Assembly: GCA_964486925.1 (NCBI GenBank)
Contig: CAZAOY010000025.1
Span: 1-36,034, forward strand
Reading direction: 5' to 3'
Source: CAZAOY01 sp964486925
GTDB lineage: Bacteria > Bacillota > Clostridia > Oscillospirales > Ruminococcaceae
Length of the DNA stretch: 36,034 bases
Every line of letters begins with the position of its first letter. Positions within the stretch are counted from its first letter, which is position 1. Of the stretch, positions 1 through 7,396 are shown one piece after another. Below the pieces are notes generated by a model. It was not told where the DNA came from, made no database searches, and was given only the letters and a program-made list of their open reading frames with translations. The position numbers were made by a program, and so were the translations under genes.

Positions 1-46
1 AAACACTTTATGTAAATCGAAGATTTACTATTCCTTTTATGTGTTT

Positions 47-75
47 ATTATATCACATAAGCTTTAACTTGTCAA
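47..75 (-). promoter_or_regulatory. Consensus promoter reading left out of the window
   Basis: On the minus strand a TTGACA box (70-75) and a TATAAT box (47-52) are separated by 17 nt, a perfect vegetative-sigma match. Transcription would start near position 40 and leave the window. A short hairpin (GTAAATC GAA GATTTAC, 12-28) sits in the start of that transcript. It diverges from the promoter at 172-200, so the target gene lies outside the window. Confidence 0.7.
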
Positions 76-171
76 GAGTTTTTTACCGGTTTTCAACCAC
101 GATTATTGTGTATTTATATGTGACATAAAATTGACAGTTAGATATCACTAAGTAATTTTATTCAAAACCTA

Positions 172-200
172 TTGATATACCACTTTAAATATGGTACAAT
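172..200 (+). promoter_or_regulatory. Promoter of the rsgA-like/APH operon
   Basis: TTGATA (172-177), a 17-nt spacer, and TACAAT (195-200) preceded by TGG. The predicted start is near 207, which gives a 5' leader of about 440 nt before the first large gene. A TTGACA at 131-136 has no good -10 box at the right distance. Confidence 0.7.
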
Positions 201-246
201 AGTATCAATCTCTCCGCAAAGCGGAGCACGAAAGGGGTTGTTTTTA

Positions 247-279
247 TTGGTAAAGCTTTTTGAGGTGGCTTTCATTTAA
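247..279 (+). CDS. Possible 10-codon leader peptide
   Basis: A TTG start reads MVKLFEVAFI then TAA. An AAAGGGG ribosome binding site (231-237) lies 9 nt upstream. It is close to the predicted transcript start, ahead of the paired segments and terminator, where a regulatory uORF would be expected. The start codon is weak and the peptide short, so this is only a candidate. Confidence 0.35.
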   Translation: MVKLFEVAFI

Positions 280-475
280 AACTGAATAGGATAGCGGTAG
301 GATAATGCTGTTAAATTTAGGGTATAGCCTTGTTTTGTTGTGCCATTTAATCCGCTATAACATACCCTTGTGAATAAGATAACGGTTTGGTAATGGTTAT
401 ACGGTTTCTATACAGGAGCAATACTGTTCTTTGGACGCACCTTTTTTAACCATCTACTGTTTAATTTGTGGATTG

Positions 476-544
476 AAATTCCGCAGAGATAGTACCCGTA
501 CATCTATATTGATGTCACACGGTACTGTTTTCTGCGGAATTTTT
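476..544 (+). terminator. Intrinsic terminator inside the rsgA-like leader
   Basis: A 12-bp outer stem pairs 476-487 (core TTCCGCAGA) with 531-542 (core TCTGCGGAA). Inner pairs are AGTACC/GGTACT (491-496 with 521-526) and ACATC/GATGT (500-504 with 511-515), so the whole forms a long rod. A run of five T (540-544) follows. It ends 107 nt before the GTPase start and in the same direction, so it must be read through for the operon to be expressed. Confidence 0.8.
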
Positions 545-651
545 GCGCTTATCCTACCTCCCATTCAGTTAAATCTTTACTACGAAAGGAGATATGCAGA
601 TGACACTAAGTTATAAGATTCAAACAAACACAATATTTTCGGAGGTAATGG

Positions 652-1788
652 ATGATAGAGATGACCGAGTATGGTTTTTCACAGGATATGATAGAGAGTG
701 AACAATGGGTAAATGGTAATGACAGTACAGTCGCTAGGGTAATAGCGGTTCATAAGGAGCGCTATGCGCTTGTATGCCAGTATGGTGAAATCTTTGGTAG
801 ACTTAAATCAAGTGTCTACTACGCAGGTAGTGCTAAGATGGCAACGGAGGATTCGTGCGAGTTTCCCACAACAGGTGATTTTGTGACGATAAACTACAAC
901 GATATCGGTGACAGCATGATTACAAGAACCTTAAAACGTCGTTCAAAGTTTGCACGAAGTGACCTATCAGGCCACGGGGCGGGGTACGCTAAGACGGTGC
1001 TAGAGCAGGTGGTTGCCGCAAACTTTGACTATGTATTTATAATGGCTTCGCTTAACCATGACTTTAACGCAAAGCGGTTGGAGCGGTATCTGGCTATAGG
1101 ATGGCTAAGTGGTGCTGTGCCGGTAGTGGTGTTAACCAAGGCAGATCTACTTGACGATGAGGATCGAAATGAGATAATAAACCAGACAAAAGCGGTGGCT
1201 ATAGGTGCTGATGTATATGCAGTAAGTGCAAAGACGGGGTATGGTATAGAAATGCTCTCTCCCTATCTGCAACCTCAAAAGACACTTGTGTTTCTAGGCT
1301 CATCCGGTGTCGGGAAGTCAAGCCTGGTTAACGCACTTGCAGGCGAGGAGATTATGGCGATAAGCGACATCCGTGAGGATGACAGCAAGGGACGACACAC
1401 CACCACCCATCGACAGTTAATTAAACTCAAAAGCGGGGTGATGGTTATCGATACCCCCGGTATGCGTGAGCTTGGGATGGTGGGAAGTTACTATACCATG
1501 CCAAACAGCATAGATGATGGTATCGAAGGAGCATTTTCCGATGTTACCCAGTATCTGGGGCAGTGCCGCTTCTCTGACTGCAAACATGACACCGAGCCGG
1601 GATGTGCTATCAAGGCGGCTCTTAATGACCAAAGTCTATCCCAAGAAAGATGGGAAAGCTACCAGAAGATTAAGCGTGAAACTAAATTTGTGGACGACAG
1701 AAGCTTGTTCCTTAGAGATAAGCAGACAAGAGGTAAAGAGATAACCAAGAAGGTTCGTGCGGACAAAAAGAGGGGTGGCAAACGATGA
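652..1788 (+). CDS. RsgA/YjeQ-like circularly permuted GTPase
   Basis: RsgA-family GTPases bind the 30S ribosomal subunit and act in its late maturation. The protein shows the permuted G-motif order of the family: TKAD (G4), SAKTG (G5), then the P-loop GSSGVGKSS near residue 216, the TTTH switch and DTPG (G3). A zinc site follows (Cys305, Cys310, His312, Cys318). At 378 residues it is longer than housekeeping RsgA (about 300), with an N-terminal extension and a lysine/arginine-rich tail, so it is more likely a paralogue than the core gene. The start at 652 is fixed by GGAGG at 641-645. Its stop overlaps the next gene by 4 nt (ATGA), implying translational coupling. Expression probably depends on readthrough of the leader terminator. 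Association with antibiotic tolerance is inference from the neighbour and the leader. Confidence 0.85.
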   Translation: MIEMTEYGFSQDMIESEQWVNGNDSTVARVIAVHKERYALVCQYGEIFGRLKSSVYYAGSAKMATEDSCEFPTTGDFVTINYNDIGDSMITRTLKRRSKFARSDLSGHGAGYAKTVLEQVVAANFDYVFIMASLNHDFNAKRLERYLAIGWLSGAVPVVVLTKADLLDDEDRNEIINQTKAVAIGADVYAVSAKTGYGIEMLSPYLQPQKTLVFLGSSGVGKSSLVNALAGEEIMAISDIREDDSKGRHTTTHRQLIKLKSGVMVIDTPGMRELGMVGSYYTMPNSIDDGIEGAFSDVTQYLGQCRFSDCKHDTEPGCAIKAALNDQSLSQERWESYQKIKRETKFVDDRSLFLRDKQTRGKEITKKVRADKKRGGKR

Positions 1789-2870
1789 ACGAGATAAATG
1801 TAGATAATCTACTAAAGGCTATCTCAGTTTTACTAAAGTCCCACATCACCAAAACGGACTTTACAGCAAAACAGCTACAGGGCGGTACTTTAGGTGATGT
1901 GCAGTTAATTAGCGGTACTGCTACCACCTCTCAAGGTAATAATCTGCCTTTTAGTCTTGTATTGAAGAAGCAGTCAAGATGGGAACGCCCCGGTGATCCC
2001 AATTCATGGCGACGTGAGCATGACCTTTACAGCTTTGATTTTCCTCAAATCTTAAGAGATATAACTATGCCGAAATGTTACTACGCTGAATTTACAGATA
2101 GTCATACACAGCTTTATATGGAGTATATCCATGGTATATCAGGAGGTAGTCTAACATTAGATATGTTAGAGCAGGTGGCAGAGAAGCTAGGGCGGTTACA
2201 GGGTATGCTGTACCACAAAACAGACCTTCTAGCTAACATCCCAAACCTTAGTGATACAGGCTTTTTAAAGCGAGAACACGACCAGTGGCATGCACAGGTA
2301 TTTGAGTATCAATACCTGTGCTCGGACGAATGCCCTATACCAAATCACGTTCGAGAGATGTTACAACGTAACGATTGGGATAATCAAAAGACCATTGAGT
2401 ATAACTACCTTCGCTCCACAGAATGTGACCTACCATCCCATCTAAAAGAGATGTTAATCGAGATTGACGACGGTAGAGAAGCTGTATTCGGCGAGTTTAG
2501 CCGTCTGCCGATTGTATTCTGCCACCGTGACTTATGGATAGAGAATATATTTGTATCAGAGGATAACATTACCCTAATTGACTGGGATGGTGCGGGCTTT
2601 GGGTACCTTGGTGAGGACATAGCAAGCCTTATTATTGATGACACCAATAACGACAATCTAATGCAATACTATAAGAGGCTTATCGTTGCCTACCGAAAGG
2701 GTATAAGCGGTTACATCGATATACCATCAAACCTTGAGGAAGTTATCTGGAAGATGATGTTGATTAAATTCGGCTACCGTATCCTACAAGGATATATGTT
2801 CACTACCGTGGCAGAGGATAAATCAGAGCAAGCCGAAAAGCTTCAGCGGCTGTTTGAGATGAGGATTTGA
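1785..2870 (+). CDS. APH-family phosphotransferase with an internal duplication
   Basis: Member of the aminoglycoside/choline kinase-like fold. The catalytic loop HRDLWIEN (HxDxxxxN) is followed by the metal-binding IDWDGAGFG; an N-lobe lysine probably lies in LVLKKQ. The substrate is unknown: the family covers aminoglycosides, macrolides, choline and sugars. Residues 174-204 and 205-235 are a tandem repeat, with 12 of 20 positions identical in the cores EYQYLCSDECPIPNHVREML and EYNYLRSTECDLPSHLKEML. The repeat sits just before the catalytic loop, in the helical region that usually forms the substrate pocket. The gene overlaps the GTPase by 4 nt and is followed by a strong terminator, so the two form a closed operon. 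Resistance function is a hypothesis only. Confidence 0.8.
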   Translation: MNEINVDNLLKAISVLLKSHITKTDFTAKQLQGGTLGDVQLISGTATTSQGNNLPFSLVLKKQSRWERPGDPNSWRREHDLYSFDFPQILRDITMPKCYYAEFTDSHTQLYMEYIHGISGGSLTLDMLEQVAEKLGRLQGMLYHKTDLLANIPNLSDTGFLKREHDQWHAQVFEYQYLCSDECPIPNHVREMLQRNDWDNQKTIEYNYLRSTECDLPSHLKEMLIEIDDGREAVFGEFSRLPIVFCHRDLWIENIFVSEDNITLIDWDGAGFGYLGEDIASLIIDDTNNDNLMQYYKRLIVAYRKGISGYIDIPSNLEEVIWKMMLIKFGYRILQGYMFTTVAEDKSEQAEKLQRLFEMRI

Positions 2871-2912
2871 AAGATGGTTTAAGGCGGTAGAATGTAAAAA
2901 CTCTAAAACCCA

Positions 2913-2968
2913 AAACACCCTACATGTAGGCAGTGACCTATCTGTAGGGTGTTTCTATCGCTTTTTTT
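2913..2968. terminator. Terminator after the APH gene, possibly bidirectional
   Basis: AAACACCCTACA (2913-2924) pairs with TGTAGGGTGTTT (2943-2954), with an inner TAGG/CCTA stem. A T-rich tail with seven T follows at 2962-2968. On the minus strand the same hairpin is followed by TTTTGGGTTTT, so it may also end serS transcription. Confidence 0.85.
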
Positions 2969-3004
2969 CACAACAAGTTACTAACGTATAGGTATAGATA
3001 TTGT

Positions 3005-4279
3005 CTAGTAACCACTTTTAATAAATTCCTTTCCGTTCATATATGGCACAAGAGCCTTTGGTATTTTTATACTTCCATCTTCTTGTTGATTTAGCTCAAT
3101 TAACGGTATTAGTATTCTCGGCGAAGCTATTCCCGTGTTATTTAAGGTATAGCAATATTGAGTCGCACCATCGATATGACGATATTTAATATTCGATCGT
3201 CTTGCTTGAAAATCTCCAAGAGTTGAGCAAGAGTGAGTTTCGCAATATGCATCTCGACTTGGCATCCAAGTTTCTACCTCATGTTTCCTTATCTGACCTA
3301 TCCCGATCTCTCCAGTACAAGCAAGCGAAACCCTATATGGCAATTCAAGTGCTTGTAAAATCATCTCGGTATTGTCTAAGATTTCATAATGCAAAGCTTT
3401 TGCAAGATCATCATCCGCAGGGCAGAGGATGACCTGTTCCACCTTTTGAAATTGATGAACACGATATAGTCCCCTTGTATCCTTGCCATAAGTTCCGGCT
3501 TCTCGTCTAAAGCAGGTAGAAAATCCGACATACTTCTTTGGTAACTCATCAAAACTTAACGTTTCATTTTGATGGTATGACACTAAAGAAACCTCAGATG
3601 TGCCTACTAAATATAAATCATCTTCGGTTATCTTGTATGCTTGCTCATAGCCGATAGGGAAATATCCTGTCCCTGTCATAGCCTCTTCTTTTACCATAAG
3701 CGGAACAGACATAGGTGTAAACCCCCTTGTCGTAAGAAAGTCAACAACAAAGCGACATATCGCCATTTCAAGTAACATACCTTCATTCTTTAAAAAATAA
3801 TTTCTTCTTCCAGCAACCTTAACACCACGAGGGATGTCAATTAAATCATGCATCTCTGCAAGCTTTAGATGATCACGAATTGCAAAGTTGAATTTAGGTA
3901 TATCCCCCCATCTGCGAATTTCAACATTGTCCAATTCAGATTTACCAAAAGGCACTTCAGGTGCAGGGATAGATGGTACACAAAGCATTATCTTTTGTGC
4001 TTCTCGCTTTATCTCCTCCGATTGATTTTCGATAAGAGATAGCTCTTCTTTAATACTCTTTACCTTTTCAATGATAGTTTCTTTTTCAGATGGATTTGAT
4101 TTTGTCACACGTAAGGACAAAATATTCCTTTCCTCTCTAAGCCTATCAATCCTGCTCATTAAACCACGTAGCTTTGTATCAAGCATTAACAAGCGATCAA
4201 TATCAACTGTAATTAGCTTATCTTTTGCCGCCTTTTTTACTATCTCTGGATTTGCCCTAATAAATGCGATGTCAACCAT
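3005..4279 (-). CDS. serS: Seryl-tRNA synthetase, divergent form
   Basis: Charges tRNA-Ser (and tRNA-Sec where present) with serine in the cytoplasm. The 424-residue length and the N-terminal tRNA-binding coiled coil (about residues 25-100) fit the family. The class II core follows, with motif 2 FRREAGTYGKDTRGLYRVHQ and a motif 3 region containing SCSTLGDFQARR. Several normally conserved stretches differ from what I recall of typical bacterial SerS: TSEV instead of TAEV in the serine pocket, RVHQFQKVEQ instead of RQHQFxKVEL, and HEVETWMPS instead of YDLEVWMPS. This may be a second or laterally acquired SerS. The start is supported by GAGGAG 7 nt upstream. It lies downstream of a serine-rich leader peptide and an attenuator terminator, so it is probably induced when charged tRNA-Ser runs low. 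Confidence 0.92.
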   Translation of the reverse strand: MVDIAFIRANPEIVKKAAKDKLITVDIDRLLMLDTKLRGLMSRIDRLREERNILSLRVTKSNPSEKETIIEKVKSIKEELSLIENQSEEIKREAQKIMLCVPSIPAPEVPFGKSELDNVEIRRWGDIPKFNFAIRDHLKLAEMHDLIDIPRGVKVAGRRNYFLKNEGMLLEMAICRFVVDFLTTRGFTPMSVPLMVKEEAMTGTGYFPIGYEQAYKITEDDLYLVGTSEVSLVSYHQNETLSFDELPKKYVGFSTCFRREAGTYGKDTRGLYRVHQFQKVEQVILCPADDDLAKALHYEILDNTEMILQALELPYRVSLACTGEIGIGQIRKHEVETWMPSRDAYCETHSCSTLGDFQARRSNIKYRHIDGATQYCYTLNNTGIASPRILIPLIELNQQEDGSIKIPKALVPYMNGKEFIKSGY

Positions 4280-4308
4280 TTTATCTCCTCACTTTCATTT
4301 TACATAAT

Positions 4309-4346
4309 AAAAAGCGGTTCATAAGCATCTGAGCTTACAAACCGCT
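4309..4346 (-). terminator. Attenuator terminator before serS
   Basis: On the minus strand AGCGGTTTGTAAGC (4346-4333) pairs with GCTTATGAACCGCT (4326-4313): 14 continuous pairs including two G-U, with a 6-nt loop. Five T (4313-4309) follow. It sits 27 nt after the leader peptide stop and 29 nt before the serS start, the layout of a transcription attenuator. Confidence 0.85.
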
Positions 4347-4373
4347 AAGTATTAACTGCTAATGGAATTATCA

Positions 4374-4472
4374 TCATCCTCGGTTAGCACATAGCAGAAT
4401 AAGCCCGTAACTGTCTGACGACACGGACGCACGAGAGGATGATAACGAAATAATTGTAAAATTCATGTTCAC
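4374..4472 (-). CDS. Serine-rich leader peptide of serS
   Basis: A GTG start (4472-4470) with a near-perfect AAGGAGG site 8 nt upstream opens a 32-codon frame ending in TGA. Residues 9-21 read SLSSSRASVSSDS: eight serines in 13 positions, encoded by TCG, TCA, TCC, TCT, TCC, TCG, TCA and AGT, so every TCN codon and AGT are sampled. The Ser-codon DNA (ATCATCCTC, 4443-4435) can pair with GAGGATGAT (4381-4373) at the end of the frame. Downstream leader segments GGGCTTA (4406-4400) and AACCG (4385-4381) can pair with TAAGCTC (4337-4331) and CGGTT (4344-4340) in the terminator's 5' arm. A ribosome stalled at the Ser codons would leave these free to block the terminator; one reaching the stop would cover AACCG and let it form. 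The frame and pairings are read directly; the mechanism is inferred by analogy with amino-acid operon leaders. Confidence 0.8.
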   Translation of the reverse strand: MNMNFTIISLSSSRASVSSDSYGLILLCANRG

Positions 4473-4500
4473 AGGCTTAACCTCCTTGTATGTTTTTATT

Positions 4501-4529
4501 ATTGTACCACAATCCACTCCAAAATACAA
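4501..4529 (-). promoter_or_regulatory. Promoter of the serS leader
   Basis: TTGTAT (4529-4524), a 17-nt spacer, and TACAAT (4506-4501) preceded by TGG. Predicted start is near 4494, only a few bases before the leader peptide's ribosome binding site, giving a leader of about 215 nt. Confidence 0.6.
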
Positions 4530-4543
4530 TCCCTATAATTAAA

Positions 4544-5164
4544 TTATCTATCCTTAATATGTTTATTCATATTCTTTTCTGACCTACATGTTAAAACAAA
4601 TATGCTTTTTTTATGCCTAACCTTTACCTTTGTAGGTGTTTTTGAGCTATATAATCTTTCGTTAATCCTCATTATCTCGTAATCTGCAAGCATTGTATCT
4701 ATAGTGAGAAATTTTGAAAAGCTTGAAATTAGTCTATATATACCCCATAATATAAGGACAAATACAGCAATTGGGATAATTGCTAACACAACTCCAATAA
4801 CAAACATGATGATTACAAACAATAATTTTGGTATTAGGGGCAACGATCCTTCAATTATTTCTTTTGCTATGGTAGGTATCTCTACAAAGTAATTAACCAT
4901 TATTTCACAAATATCTTTAGCAAATAATGAAACTACGATACCAAATGCTATACTAATAATCATAGGTATGAAAACTAAGGATATATTTGAAATTTTTGAT
5001 TTTAATTCCAAATATCTGTCAAATAGGTCACAGCAATCAATATTATTTACTTTATAAAATTCATCGATTAAGCATTTTTTAGATTTATCTAACTCATAAT
5101 AAGATATTTTTTTAGTTTTTCTTTTATTAAGGTTTTTTTGTAAAATTTTGTATTCTTTCCTCAT
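4544..5164 (-). CDS. Hypothetical two-helix membrane protein, AT-rich gene
   Basis: Unrecognised 206-residue protein. It starts with a lysine-rich soluble stretch of about 60 residues. Two long hydrophobic segments follow, one near ISLVFIPMIISIAFGIVVSL and one near LFVIIMFVIGVVLAIIPIAV that continues into a further hydrophobic stretch, and it ends in a basic tail. A GAGG site lies just before the ATG. The base composition is visibly more AT-rich than all neighbours, with heavy use of ATA, TTA and AAA codons, which suggests different ancestry. It lies directly upstream of the serS promoter on the same strand with no clear terminator between, so some readthrough into the serS leader is possible. 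No function can be assigned. Confidence 0.65.
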   Translation of the reverse strand: MRKEYKILQKNLNKRKTKKISYYELDKSKKCLIDEFYKVNNIDCCDLFDRYLELKSKISNISLVFIPMIISIAFGIVVSLFAKDICEIMVNYFVEIPTIAKEIIEGSLPLIPKLLFVIIMFVIGVVLAIIPIAVFVLILWGIYRLISSFSKFLTIDTMLADYEIMRINERLYSSKTPTKVKVRHKKSIFVLTCRSEKNMNKHIKDR

Positions 5165-5498
5165 TTTACCTCTTTACAATTTGATGTTTTTTAGTAACAT
5201 ATTTTATATTAGCATAGGACATACTATCACCCTTAAAGAAATATCCCTCTATCTCATATGCAACCAGTTTTCAGTACAGCTACCTTGCATAGTCTGCTAT
5301 AAAAGTATGCGGCTTACAAGCTTAATCATCATATCTCCCAAGCGAAGTCAAACTACTTGTATATCTAGCTTTGTGGCATCGTATAAAGGATAGGATTGGG
5401 CGGTAAACAGGGAGAATAGCTAGAAAGTCAGTATACACGTTTTCTATCCATGCTCTATACGTTTTTTCATACCCCTTAAAATATATCAATTATACAGC
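5165..5498. other. Intergenic region with no recognised gene
   Basis: This stretch separates the AT-rich membrane protein gene from the ABC operon. A plus-strand frame at 5148-5393 has no ribosome binding site, looks noncoding, and overlaps the neighbouring gene's start. The only clear structure is the inverted repeat at its right end, described separately. Confidence 0.5.
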
Positions 5499-5534
5499 TA
5501 TAGCTGTGAGAAAACCTAACCTCCCACAGCTATA
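5499..5534 (-). terminator. Inverted repeat after the ABC operon
   Basis: TATAGCTGTG (5499-5508) and CACAGCTATA (5525-5534) form a 10-bp stem with a 16-nt loop that begins 5 nt after the stop of the second ABC gene. There is no T-run after it in the operon's direction, so it may act as an mRNA 3'-end stabiliser or a weak terminator. Confidence 0.5.
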
Positions 5535-5539
5535 AAATA

Positions 5540-7375
5540 CTATTTTTTATCCAGATATTTTTCGCCTAGTTCTTCCTCAAACTGCTTTAGATATAATGAG
5601 CAGTAGTACCCCTTCTGGGCTAGAAGCTCCTTATGAGTACCCTGCTCAATAACGTCCCCATCCTTTACCACCAGTATCAAATCCGCCTTGCGGATAGTTG
5701 ATAGTCGGTGGGCGATTAAAAAGCTGGTTCTGTTTTTAAGCAGATGTCCTATAGCGTCCTGAATTAGCGCCTCAGTTTGTGTATCGATTGAGGAGGTCGC
5801 TTCGTCTAGAATGAATAATGCAGGGTTTGCAATAACTGCTCTGGCAAAGGATAAAAGCTGTTTTTCGCCTGTACAAAGCCTATCTCCGCTCTCCCCAACG
5901 TCGCTGTCATACCCTTTATCCATCTTCTCGATAACCTTATCAGCTGAAACTAGCTTTGCCGCATTTACTATATCCTCGTCGGTCGCGTCCAGTCTACCGT
6001 AACGAAGATTCTCCTTAACCGTACCCGAAAACAGGTGCGGATTCTGTAGTACATATCCTATGTTACTATGTAACCAAAGCTGTGAACGCTCTCTGTAGTC
6101 TACACCGTCAATGAGAATCTGACCCTTGGTCGGCTCAAAAAACCTGCACGCAAGGTTAACAAGGGTGCTTTTGCCTGCTCCAGTCTCTCCAACGATTGCT
6201 ACCGTCGTACCTGCTTTAACCGAAAGGTTAAAGTCCTTTAGGATGTAATCTCCGCCATCGGGATACTTAAACCAAACATTTTTAAACTCGATATCACCCT
6301 TAATAGGCTCCCAATTCTCCCTACGTGGGTTGAAGTTATCGCCGTACTTTTCGATAACCGCAGGCGAGTCCACAATCTCTGGCTCACGCTCGATTAGCTC
6401 GGTCACACGTTCTATATTTGCTTGCGTAGATACAAAGTCTGCAAATATCCTCGCCACGTTCTGGATCGGCTCAAAGATCCCTAATGCATAGGACACAAGT
6501 GTCGACAGCGTTGCAATCTCCAGAGTGTGGTTTAACACCTCTCTACCTCCACCCGCTATAACAAACGCTACAGCGGTAGAGCTTACCGTTACAACGATCG
6601 GCATAAAGATAGCACTTACTATAGTGTACTTTAACGTCCGCCTGTACATTGTATCGGTTACTTCGTTAAACCCCTTCGAGTTTTTGTCCTCGATAAGCAG
6701 TGTCTTAGAGGTCTTTGCTCCTGTAATCCCCTCGTTAAACACCCCTGTCATATGCGAATTAGTCTTTCTTATCTTACGGTTTAACCGTAACATCTTTCGC
6801 TGAAAGAAGATGGTAATAACCACAATTACCGGCACTGCCAGTAGTACGTATGTGGTAATCTTGATGTTTAACGCAAACATCGCAATAATTACCCCAACAA
6901 CGTAACAAAGCGACCATACCACATCCATAAGCCCCCATGCAATCATCCCACCGATACGGTTTGTATCGCTCATAACCCTTGCCATCATAAACCCTACAGG
7001 GGTTGTATTATAGTAAGAGAAGGACAGCTTTTGCAGATGGACAAAGGTGGCTTTCTTTAGCGATTTACCGATATTCATCTCAACTACTATGGTGTTTCGT
7101 ATGAAGATAATAACACAGACTGTCTGTATTGCAATCCCCAGAAAAAACACAAATGCGTAGGTTCCTAAACCATTCGTATTAGACTTCTCGATAAACTCCT
7201 GTATTGCATAACGCTGAAAAAGCGGGAAGGCTATATCAATCAACGCACATATTACCATTAAGATTAAAACCAAAGCAAGGTTTCGTTTGTATCCCTTCAT
7301 GTAAGGGATCATCTTTGCCCATATCTTTATCGAAAAGGGCTTTTTATAATCGTCTTCTTCCTCAAAATACGCCAC
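5540..7375 (-). CDS. ABC exporter half-transporter (catalytic Walker B, degenerate signature)
   Basis: A 611-residue half-transporter: six-helix exporter domain (about residues 25-330), then a nucleotide-binding domain with Walker A GETGAGKST and Walker B LFILDEATSSID, with the catalytic Glu present. The ABC signature is LCTGEKQ rather than LSGGQ. The partner upstream has the opposite pattern, so the pair should form one active and one degenerate ATP site, as in heterodimeric exporters such as BmrC/BmrD, LmrC/LmrD and TM287/TM288. It is the second gene of the operon, 21 nt after the partner, with an AGGAGGTGA site before its ATG. The likely role is efflux of drugs or lipid-like compounds; the substrate cannot be read from sequence. 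Confidence 0.9.
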   Translation of the reverse strand: MAYFEEEDDYKKPFSIKIWAKMIPYMKGYKRNLALVLILMVICALIDIAFPLFQRYAIQEFIEKSNTNGLGTYAFVFFLGIAIQTVCVIIFIRNTIVVEMNIGKSLKKATFVHLQKLSFSYYNTTPVGFMMARVMSDTNRIGGMIAWGLMDVVWSLCYVVGVIIAMFALNIKITTYVLLAVPVIVVITIFFQRKMLRLNRKIRKTNSHMTGVFNEGITGAKTSKTLLIEDKNSKGFNEVTDTMYRRTLKYTIVSAIFMPIVVTVSSTAVAFVIAGGGREVLNHTLEIATLSTLVSYALGIFEPIQNVARIFADFVSTQANIERVTELIEREPEIVDSPAVIEKYGDNFNPRRENWEPIKGDIEFKNVWFKYPDGGDYILKDFNLSVKAGTTVAIVGETGAGKSTLVNLACRFFEPTKGQILIDGVDYRERSQLWLHSNIGYVLQNPHLFSGTVKENLRYGRLDATDEDIVNAAKLVSADKVIEKMDKGYDSDVGESGDRLCTGEKQLLSFARAVIANPALFILDEATSSIDTQTEALIQDAIGHLLKNRTSFLIAHRLSTIRKADLILVVKDGDVIEQGTHKELLAQKGYYCSLYLKQFEEELGEKYLDKK

Positions 7376-7396
7376 TATGTCACCTCCTAATGTAGA

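Larger units (their letters stand above)
207..651 (+). promoter_or_regulatory. Long structured leader, probable transcription attenuator
   Basis: This 445-nt region has no convincing large gene. In order it holds a hairpin at the 5' end (CTCCGC AAA GCGGAG, 212-226), a possible 10-codon leader peptide (247-279), and paired segments ATAGCGG (291-297) with CCGCTAT (352-358). GGGTAT (320-325) can pair with ATACCC (362-367) or, extended, compete for GCTATA. An intrinsic terminator follows (476-544), then about 100 nt leading to the GTPase start. A terminator inside the leader with competing upstream pairings is typical of attenuation. The inducing signal cannot be read; because the operon encodes a ribosome-associated GTPase and a drug-kinase-like enzyme, a ribosome-targeting antibiotic is a reasonable guess. 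Confidence 0.5.

Noticed and set aside
431..616. 61-residue frame in the rsgA-like leader
   Set aside because: It reads straight through both arms of the terminator and has a TTG start with a poorly spaced AGGAG; better explained as leader RNA.
600..701. Short frame overlapping the RsgA-like start
   Set aside because: An ATG after AAAGGAGAT opens about 34 codons that overlap the GTPase in another frame. It might couple translation, but half of it lies within the gene and there is no independent support.
4280..4500. T-box riboswitch upstream of serS
   Set aside because: No sequence like the T-box core (AGGGTGGNACCGCG) is present on the serS strand; the region is instead explained by a leader peptide and terminator.
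5148..5393. 81-residue plus-strand frame
   Set aside because: No ribosome binding site, overlaps the start of the minus-strand membrane protein gene and shows no protein-like pattern.
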